A stretch of DNA of 7,522 nt from Crocinitomicaceae bacterium. GTDB taxonomy: Bacteria; Bacteroidota; Bacteroidia; Flavobacteriales_D; Crocinitomicaceae. This document shows positions 1-5,089 of this stretch, piece by piece. How positions within the stretch are numbered: the stretch's first letter is position 1; every line of letters begins with the position of its first letter. The position numbers and the translations under genes are program-made. The stretch is taken from assembly GCA_024643585.1 (NCBI GenBank), contig JAHEMP010000108.1, positions 1-7,522 on the forward strand, given 5' to 3'. The notes beneath the pieces were generated by a model. The model was not told the DNA's origin, ran no database searches, and saw nothing but the letters and a program-made list of their open reading frames with translations.

Positions 1-1
1 C

Positions 2-874
2 GACGATCGTGTTTTCAATACGCCAATTCAGGAGGCGTATATCATTGGTTCAACAGTTGGAATGTCAGCTGCAGGATTAAAACCTATAGTTGAGGTTCAA
101 TTCGCGGATTACATTTGGCCTGGCTTGAATCAATTGTTCACGGAAGTTTCCAGAAGTTATTATTTGTCGAATGGAAAATGGCCAGTAAGTTGTATTATAC
201 GTGTTCCCATCGGAGCTTATGGTTCAGGTGGACCTTACCATTCGTCTTCTGTAGAATCTGTTTTAACCAACATACGAGGAATAAAAGTAGCGTACCCGTC
301 AACAGGTGCTGATTTAAAAGGTTTGATGAAATCTGCTTTTTACGATCCAAATCCAGTCGTTATGTTGGAACACAAAGGATTGTATTGGTCGAAAATAGCT
401 GGTACAGAAGGCGCAATGTCTATTGAACCGGATGAAGATTATGTTATTCCTTTCGGGAAAGGCAGAGTAGTGCAATCCGCCGAGCAATCCTGCATAGACA
501 AAGGTTCTACTTGCGCAATTATCACTTACGGAATGGGCGTTTATTGGGCAACAGAAGCTGCAAAAAGTTTCCCTTGTCAAGTTGAAATCATCGATTTGAG
601 AACTTTGAATCCATTGGATCATGAATTGATGAATGAAGTAGCTCAACGCCATGGTAAAGTTCTTTTTGTAACCGAAGAGTCAACGGAGTGTAATTTCACT
701 TTAGGATTGGCTGGACGTTTACAACGCGATAATTTCCAATTTTTGGATGCACCAATCGCTATTGTTGGATCTATTGATACTCCTGCAATTCCTTTGAATA
801 GCGTTCTTGAATCGACCTTACTGCCAAATGCTGAAAAGGTGAAAACGGCAATCGGAGATTTGTTGGGATTTTAA
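2..874 (+). CDS. 2-oxoacid dehydrogenase E1 component, beta region (5' truncated)
   Basis: This is the C-terminal 290 residues of a thiamine-diphosphate E1 beta subunit, which with E1 alpha decarboxylates a 2-oxoacid and passes the acyl group to the lipoyl E2 protein. The frame is open from base 2 and enters from outside the window, so the ATG at 62 is internal. Visible residues 3-13 read RVFNTPIQEAY, the E1 beta motif whose Glu (E11) contacts the thiamine ring. The GSGGPYHSSS segment (about 74-83) matches the Gly-rich/His-Ser motif. The VAYPST and EHKGLYW stretches follow, then the transketolase C-terminal domain with EIIDLRTLNPLD and VTEES. By comparison with a normal beta subunit, about 60 residues are missing. 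In many Bacteroidota this region is the second half of a fused alpha/beta protein, and the missing 5' part would decide that. Pyruvate versus branched-chain substrate cannot be told from this fragment. The TAA at 872-874 is followed by a 106-base gap. Confidence 0.93.
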   Translation, partial: DDRVFNTPIQEAYIIGSTVGMSAAGLKPIVEVQFADYIWPGLNQLFTEVSRSYYLSNGKWPVSCIIRVPIGAYGSGGPYHSSSVESVLTNIRGIKVAYPSTGADLKGLMKSAFYDPNPVVMLEHKGLYWSKIAGTEGAMSIEPDEDYVIPFGKGRVVQSAEQSCIDKGSTCAIITYGMGVYWATEAAKSFPCQVEIIDLRTLNPLDHELMNEVAQRHGKVLFVTEESTECNFTLGLAGRLQRDNFQFLDAPIAIVGSIDTPAIPLNSVLESTLLPNAEKVKTAIGDLLGF

Positions 875-980
875 TTGAACCCATCACTTTATAAAATGAA
901 CAACCCGAAGCGGATAAGTAATCTATTTTAGTCAAAATTAAAGGGTAATCTGTCGTAATTTTACGACAAATTGTTGCCCT
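875..980 (+). promoter_or_regulatory. Intergenic leader before the lpxD-like gene, with an 18-base palindrome
   Basis: This 106-base gap holds no gene. Its clear feature is a perfect inverted repeat at 951-968, TGTCGTAA-TT-TTACGACA, with 8-base arms and a 2-base centre, ending 12 bases before the ATG at 981. No T-run follows on either strand and the loop is too small for a stable RNA hairpin, so an operator for a dimeric repressor is more plausible than a terminator. A weak match to the Bacteroidota -7 element TAnnTTTG lies at 924-931 (TATTTTAG), but I see no TTG at a suitable -33 distance. The palindrome is seen directly; its role is inferred. Confidence 0.4.
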
Positions 981-1910
981 ATGAAGTTTCCTCAAGACCA
1001 AACCTTATCTCAATTAGCTGACTTTCTTGGATGTACCTATGTTGGAGATCCGAACCATATAGTTTCTGGAATCAACGAGATTCACCGAGTTGTTCCCGGC
1101 GATTTAGTTTTTGTCGACCATCCAAAATACTACCAAAAAGCGTTGGATAGTGCCGCAACCACTGTTCTAATCGATCAAGAAGTAGATTGTCCTGAGGGAA
1201 AAGGATTGTTGGTTACCAAAACACCTTTTGACGATTTTAATAAAATCACCAGACATTTCAAACCATTCAAACCGCAGACCAATTCAATTACTGGTGAAAA
1301 TCCTGAAATTGATGAAAGCGCGATTATTTATCCAAATGCATTCATAGGCAACAACGTTAAGATCGGAAAAAATGTTGTTGTTCATGCTGGAGCAGTTATT
1401 ATGGATGATACCATTATTGATGACGATTGTATTATAGGGCCAAATACTGTTATCGGACATTATGCCTTTTATTATAAGAAAAAGCCTACCGGTTTCGAAC
1501 GATTATACTCTTGCGGTAGAGTGCATTTGCATAAAAATGTAGAGATCGGTGCTCTGTGCACAATCGATGCAGGTGTAACGGCAACAACAGTTATAGGAGA
1601 AGGAACCAAGATTGATAACCAAGTCCAAATCGGGCACGACACGACAATTGGTAAAAATTGCTTGTTTGCAGCAAATGTAGGCGTTGCTGGTTGTGTTCAA
1701 ATTGGCGACAATGTGACACTTTGGGGTCAGGTGGGTTGTGCGAGTGACATTACTATTGGCGATGGCGTAACCGTTTATGCTCAATCGGGAATAAGTAAGG
1801 ATTTGGATGCCGGTAAGACCTATTTCGGAAGCCCATGCGCTGAGGCAAAAGCCAAATTCAGAGAAATGGCCGCCATTCGACGTTTACCAGAGATTATCGA
1901 GAAGTTATAA
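981..1910 (+). CDS. LpxD-like UDP-3-O-acylglucosamine N-acyltransferase (left-handed beta-helix)
   Basis: This 309-residue protein has the LpxD family layout. The N-terminal uridine-binding domain (about 1-100) includes the FVDHPKYYQKAL motif (44-55). About ten hexapeptide turns of a left-handed beta-helix follow (about 108-275), then a C-terminal helical tail with GSPCAEAKAKFRE and RRLPEIIEKL. LpxD transfers a 3-hydroxyacyl chain from acyl carrier protein to UDP-acyl-glucosamine in lipid A synthesis at the cytosolic face of the inner membrane. The catalytic His is present as H219 in NQVQIGHD. However, the usual TIDRG motif reads TIDAG (194-198), and the second conserved His (in the GH-x-x-I turn) aligns with D256 in ASDITIG. 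It is also shorter than the roughly 340 residues usual for LpxD. It may be the second LpxD-like copy found in many Flavobacteriales rather than the main lipid A enzyme, so I give no symbol. The ATG start at 981 gives a full N-terminal domain. Confidence 0.88.
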   Translation: MKFPQDQTLSQLADFLGCTYVGDPNHIVSGINEIHRVVPGDLVFVDHPKYYQKALDSAATTVLIDQEVDCPEGKGLLVTKTPFDDFNKITRHFKPFKPQTNSITGENPEIDESAIIYPNAFIGNNVKIGKNVVVHAGAVIMDDTIIDDDCIIGPNTVIGHYAFYYKKKPTGFERLYSCGRVHLHKNVEIGALCTIDAGVTATTVIGEGTKIDNQVQIGHDTTIGKNCLFAANVGVAGCVQIGDNVTLWGQVGCASDITIGDGVTVYAQSGISKDLDAGKTYFGSPCAEAKAKFREMAAIRRLPEIIEKL

Positions 1911-1911
1911 A

Positions 1912-3144
1912 ATGACCGAACGCGAACGAAAGATATTGGAAGATGAATTAAAGGTCAAAGATTTTAAGTTAAACTCTTTACTGGACATCACCAATGCTAT
2001 TAGTTTGAACGAAGACATATCTACCATTACTCGAATATTTGAATTCATTTTACACGAACAACTTGGCTTACAGAAATTCCTATTGTTTAACAAACAAGAA
2101 GAATGGGAATGTATTCTCAAAGTTGGACATCGACCAAAAATGAAAGAAATCAATGTTCCACAAGAACTTGGACGTTTTAAAGACATCACCGTTATTGAAT
2201 CTTCTCCTTCAAAATTGTTAAAAGATTTTGATGTTGTGGTTCCCGTTTTTCAGAATGACGAAGCTTTAGCTTATCTGCTTGTAGGTAGTCTCGGAAGCAA
2301 TAAATTGAAAGTAGCCGATCATATTTTGAATATGAGCTTTATTCAAACCCTTGCAAACATTGTTGTGGTGGCTATCGAGAACAAGAAAATGGCGAAAAAT
2401 CGAGTGGTCCAAGAACGAATTCGAAAAGAACTCGAGGTAGCAACGGAAATGCAAAAACTGCTTTTTCCGGAAGATTTACCATCCGACCGTAAAATGGATG
2501 TTTCAGCAAAATATTTACCACGACACGAAGTGGGTGGTGATTATTACGACTTTATTCCCATTGAAGAAAACGAATACATTATTTGTATTGGCGATGTCTC
2601 AGGAAAAGGAATTGGCGCGGCTATGTTGATGGCAAATTTTCAAGCAACCATTCGAACTTTATACCACTACCAACGATTTGATTTAGAATTTTTAATTGAG
2701 GAATTGAATAAAAAAGTAATGAAAAGCGCAAAAGGTGAAAAGTTCATCACCTTCTTTTTAGCTCATTACAAAGCAGATACTAGAACTCTTACCTATGTAA
2801 ATGCAGGCCATAATCACCCAATTTTGACCAACGGTAAAAAGGCGAAATTGCTCGACAAAGGAACTATTGGATTGGGCATGATGGATGAATTACCCTTTTT
2901 AAATATTGGCGAAGAAATCCTACCACCGAATACCACACTTGTGCTATACACCGATGGAGTTGTTGAGCTCGAAAATCAAAAAGACGAACAATTTGGTCTC
3001 GAAAAAATTGAAAAAATTGTTCATACTTTTTATCCTTTAGGAATGGAAGATTTAAATAGTTTACTCTTTTCAAAATTAGATGAATGGCGCGGAGAATTAG
3101 ACTACGTTGATGACACCGCGATATTCAGTTGTCGGTTCTTTTAA
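1912..3144 (+). CDS. GAF-domain / SpoIIE-type PP2C serine phosphatase (RsbU-like)
   Basis: This 410-residue cytosolic regulator has no signal peptide or membrane segment. Residues about 18-157 look like a divergent GAF sensor domain (SLLDITNAISLNEDIST at its start). A charged helical linker (about 158-185, RVVQERIRKELEVATEMQKLL) leads into a SpoIIE/PP2C phosphatase domain (186-410). The metal-binding motifs are intact: GGDYYDF (208-214, D210), GDVSGKG (227-233, D228), NAGHN (297-301), LYTDGVVE (345-352, D348) and DDTA (400-403). Such enzymes dephosphorylate anti-sigma-factor antagonists in partner-switching pathways; the partner is not in this window. The same frame is open upstream to 1807, but the ATG at 1912 is chosen because it sits one base after the lpxD-like stop (TAA-A-ATG) and gives a normal N-terminus, implying translational coupling. 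The signal sensed is unknown. Confidence 0.93.
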   Translation: MTERERKILEDELKVKDFKLNSLLDITNAISLNEDISTITRIFEFILHEQLGLQKFLLFNKQEEWECILKVGHRPKMKEINVPQELGRFKDITVIESSPSKLLKDFDVVVPVFQNDEALAYLLVGSLGSNKLKVADHILNMSFIQTLANIVVVAIENKKMAKNRVVQERIRKELEVATEMQKLLFPEDLPSDRKMDVSAKYLPRHEVGGDYYDFIPIEENEYIICIGDVSGKGIGAAMLMANFQATIRTLYHYQRFDLEFLIEELNKKVMKSAKGEKFITFFLAHYKADTRTLTYVNAGHNHPILTNGKKAKLLDKGTIGLGMMDELPFLNIGEEILPPNTTLVLYTDGVVELENQKDEQFGLEKIEKIVHTFYPLGMEDLNSLLFSKLDEWRGELDYVDDTAIFSCRFF

Positions 3145-3151
3145 AAACAAA

Positions 3152-3181
3152 AAACGGAATCCCATTTCTAGAATTCCGTTT
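3152..3181. terminator. Bidirectional intrinsic terminator between convergent genes
   Basis: A 9-base-pair perfect stem, AAACGGAAT (3152-3160) with ATTCCGTTT (3173-3181), encloses a 12-base loop. It lies 7 bases after the phosphatase stop and 17 bases beyond the stop of the convergent secreted-protein gene. Read on the - strand, the stem is followed by a T-rich tail (TTTGTTTTTA), a good intrinsic terminator for that gene. On the + strand the tail has only the Ts that belong to the stem, so termination in that direction should be weaker. Confidence 0.75.
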
Positions 3182-3198
3182 CAACAAATGAATTTTAT

Positions 3199-4392
3199 TT
3201 AATCGATAATCAATTTTCTAGTCGAAGTCACTTTTTCGTTTTTAATAAGAACGATGTATGAACCTTTTGCTAAACTATGCGTGTCAATTTTCTGACCGTT
3301 TGACGTCTTTGTTTCAAAAATCAATTGACCTTGAAGGTTAAAGAATGATGCTGAGAACGGACTATTTTCTAAAGAATTAATTTGAATAAAATTTTGAGCA
3401 GGATTTGGATAAATTTCGAAGTTAGAATTATCCAAATTTTCTAAATCTGCAACCCAAATTAGCACTGAATTGCATGTTGAATCTGATCCACAAGCATTAG
3501 TTGTCGTCAAACAAACCGTGTAAGTTCCCGTAGCAGTATAAGTATGCACAGGACTTTGAACTGTTGAGGTCGCGCCATCTCCAAAATCCCATAATCTTGA
3601 CGTTGGAGTGGTCGGGGTTGCATCCGTAAAGGTTGCGGCTAAATTATTCGTTGTAAAAGTGTAAGCCGCGCCCGGTGTTGGACAAGAAACAGTAATCGTT
3701 TGGCAAGAAGTATCTGCTCCACAAGAATTGGAAACAATTAAACAAATAGTGTAGGTGCCATTGGCCGTGTAGGTGTGCGTGGCATTTGGAACAGTACTTG
3801 TTGTTCCATCACCGAAATTCCAAAGCCAATTGATTCCTCCTGTAGCAGTGCTTGTAAATGAATAATTATAATTTGTATTCGTACTGGTCCATGAAGAAGT
3901 TGGGGCAGGACAAGTGATAACAACTTGCTGACAATAGGTATCGATGCCGCAACCGTTTGTAGCGGTCAAACAGACATTGTAGGTTCCTGGGCTAGGAAAA
4001 GTATGTAAAAATGTTCCAGAATTTGTTCCTGTTGTACCGTCTCCAAAATCCCAAGTATAAGTAGCTGGTGTACCCGTCGAAGAGTTCGTGAAAACTCCAT
4101 TCAATCCATTGGATGTATTCGTGTAACTCGAAACAGGAATATTAGGACATACATGTACCGAATCGCAATAGGTGTTGGATCCACAAGAATTTGTAGCTGT
4201 TAGACAAACATTATAACTACCAGCAGTCGCAAAGGTATGACTAGCACTCTGGGTTGTAACCAATGGTGACCCGTCGCCAAAATCCCATGACCAAGATGTA
4301 GCTCCTGTGCTCCCATTGATGAAGTTATAATAATAAAAATTATCTACGGCGTTAAAACTTGTATTGGGTCCAAGGCAACCAATGCTAACCAA
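3199..4392 (-). CDS. PKD-repeat protein with T9SS type A sorting domain (3' part of a frameshifted gene)
   Basis: This frame holds four PKD repeats and a T9SS C-terminal sorting domain. The PKD signature W-D/N-F-G-D-G occurs at residues 36, 114, 191 and 268, counting from base 4392, a steady 77-78 residue period. Each repeat ends in a cysteine pattern (CLTATNxCGxDTYC and similar). Residues about 324-397 are the sorting tail, with NFEIYPNPAQNFIQI, LAKGSYIVLI and a basic end TRKLIID. This directs export across the outer membrane and surface attachment or release. There is no signal peptide and no convincing start: the first usable codon is TTG at 4392, yet the frame reads sensibly upstream (WAGTNFSITDG) to a stop at 4444-4446. 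That extension continues the cohesin-like domain encoded in the adjacent frame, so this is the second part of one gene that starts at 4865. The likely role is an adhesin or surface structural protein; the ligand is unknown. Confidence 0.9.
   Translation of the reverse strand: MVSIGCLGPNTSFNAVDNFYYYNFINGSTGATSWSWDFGDGSPLVTTQSASHTFATAGSYNVCLTATNSCGSNTYCDSVHVCPNIPVSSYTNTSNGLNGVFTNSSTGTPATYTWDFGDGTTGTNSGTFLHTFPSPGTYNVCLTATNGCGIDTYCQQVVITCPAPTSSWTSTNTNYNYSFTSTATGGINWLWNFGDGTTSTVPNATHTYTANGTYTICLIVSNSCGADTSCQTITVSCPTPGAAYTFTTNNLAATFTDATPTTPTSRLWDFGDGATSTVQSPVHTYTATGTYTVCLTTTNACGSDSTCNSVLIWVADLENLDNSNFEIYPNPAQNFIQINSLENSPFSASFFNLQGQLIFETKTSNGQKIDTHSLAKGSYIVLIKNEKVTSTRKLIID
3460..4371 (-). repeat. 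Four tandem PKD-domain coding repeats
   Basis: Four imperfect in-frame repeats of about 231 bases, at roughly 4371-4147, 4146-3910, 3909-3682 and 3681-3460 (given in gene order), each encode one PKD beta-sandwich. They share the FGDG turn, an H-T-F/Y motif, a G-T/S-Y-x-V/I-C-L strand and a cysteine pattern spaced C-x6-C-x5-C-x5or6-C. The fourth repeat lacks the last cysteine. The repeats have diverged at the nucleotide level, so they are old duplications rather than a freshly expanded array. Confidence 0.8.
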
Positions 4393-4400
4393 ACCATCTG

Positions 4401-4865
4401 TTATGCTAAAATTAGTTCCTGCCCAGCCAAACCATTTTGCCAGTTAAGCCATTGGGGTGAATTTGTAAATCCAATCGGTGAACTTTGTCCAATCGAGCCA
4501 ATGACATTGAATCGTAAATTAAAAAGTAAACCGCCGCTTGCAACAGTAGGTCCAACACTGATTAAGCTCGACCATGTAAACGTTACAATACCTGGAGTAG
4601 TGTTCGTAAATACTGCACCTGGAAGATTTGTAAGTGACCAATTTTGCATGGAATTCCATGAAATGACAGCCGGATTATAGGTAAACGTTCCGGAAAACTG
4701 AGTAATATTTTGAAAATTGCTCCCTGCTGTAATTGGAACGTCAACGGTACCTGAGGCTCCTGTAAGAACGGTTCCACAATTTATTCCTAATGGTGGATAT
4801 TGCGAAAATGAAATAAACGGAATCAATCCGATTACAAAGAACAAAACGAATAACTTTTTTAACAT
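4401..4865 (-). CDS. Signal peptide plus cohesin-like domain (5' part of the frameshifted T9SS cargo gene)
   Basis: This 154-residue frame starts with a clear Sec signal peptide (LKK, then a hydrophobic core FVLFFVIGLIPFI and cleavage near SFS-Q at 21/22). A cohesin-like beta-sandwich follows, with features such as NITQFSGTFTYNPAVISW, a TPGIVTFTWSS strand and GGLLFNLRFNV. The ATG at 4865 is preferred over the in-frame ATG at 4919, because the latter would place 18 polar residues before the signal peptide. The frame stops at 4401-4403, inside what should be the last strand of the domain (GLAGQELILA, stop). The neighbouring frame supplies the missing end, AGTNFSITDG, and the PKD and sorting domains. 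The intact product would be about 570 residues. In other secreted Bacteroidota proteins this kind of domain accompanies PKD repeats; its binding partner here is unknown. Confidence 0.82.
   Translation of the reverse strand: MLKKLFVLFFVIGLIPFISFSQYPPLGINCGTVLTGASGTVDVPITAGSNFQNITQFSGTFTYNPAVISWNSMQNWSLTNLPGAVFTNTTPGIVTFTWSSLISVGPTVASGGLLFNLRFNVIGSIGQSSPIGFTNSPQWLNWQNGLAGQELILA
4404..4443 (-). other. Frameshift junction in the cohesin-PKD-T9SS gene
   Basis: Both reading frames are open only across these 40 bases. The upstream frame ends at the stop at 4401-4403, and the downstream frame is closed at 4444-4446. Joining them needs one extra base (or removal of two or five). The most natural join is near 4421-4429, where the - strand reads GCTGGGCAGG. 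Adding one G gives GLAG-AGTNFSITDG. Alternatively the imperfect tandem GCTGG/GCAGG could be a 5-base duplication, whose removal gives GLAG-TNFSITDG. No classical slippery heptamer is visible, so programmed frameshifting is unlikely. Confidence 0.75.
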
Positions 4866-5089
4866 ATTGAAACGGTTAAATATTTCGTCTAAATTACAAC
4901 ACATTTTGCGATTTTTCATGTAATTTGTTAAATTAAAAATATTTTGACGGTATAGTAAAGAGCATTTTTAACTGTGTAGAATGTTGATTTTCAGCCTTTA
5001 AAAATAAATTATTTAGAAAATACTTAAATGTTGAATTCCCTGTGTAACTTTAACGAAGAGATTATAATTTAACTTGCAATTTTCCCTCT
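4866..5089. promoter_or_regulatory. Divergent intergenic region with candidate promoters
   Basis: This 224-base AT-rich gap must hold promoters for both the leftward secreted-protein gene and the rightward DUF5686 gene. The best matches to the Bacteroidota -7 element TAnnTTTG, each with one mismatch, are TAATTTAG on the - strand (4889-4896, 23 bases before the ATG at 4865) and TAACTTTA on the + strand (5045-5052, 37 bases before the TTG at 5090). Neither has a clear TTG at the -33 position, so the assignments are tentative. No hairpin or riboswitch-like structure is evident. Confidence 0.3.

Noticed and set aside
1503..1784. A 93-codon open frame on the - strand inside the LpxD-like gene
   Set aside because: It lies opposite a gene with unmistakable family motifs, has no recognisable domain and no upstream signals; it is a by-product of the beta-helix repeat coding.
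1807..1911. A longer N-terminus for the phosphatase starting at 1807
   Set aside because: The extra 35 residues would overlap the conserved C-terminal end of the LpxD-like protein; the ATG at 1912 fits the family and the tight gene spacing.
3460..4371. CRISPR-like or recent tandem DNA repeat array
   Set aside because: The periodicity is that of diverged PKD protein domains of about 77 residues; the DNA copies are not near-identical and there are no spacers.
4404..4443. Programmed ribosomal frameshifting at the cohesin/PKD junction
   Set aside because: No X-XXY-YYZ slippery heptamer and no obvious downstream pseudoknot or hairpin is visible; mutation, slippage or sequence error explains it more simply.
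4866..4919. Start of the secreted-protein gene at the ATG at 4919
   Set aside because: It would add 18 polar and charged residues before an otherwise ideal signal peptide, and would put the best promoter-like site inside the coding region.
4717..4923. A 68-codon + strand open frame opposite the signal peptide and cohesin-like region
   Set aside because: The - strand frame has a clear signal peptide and domain sequence; this one is low-complexity and matches nothing I recognise.
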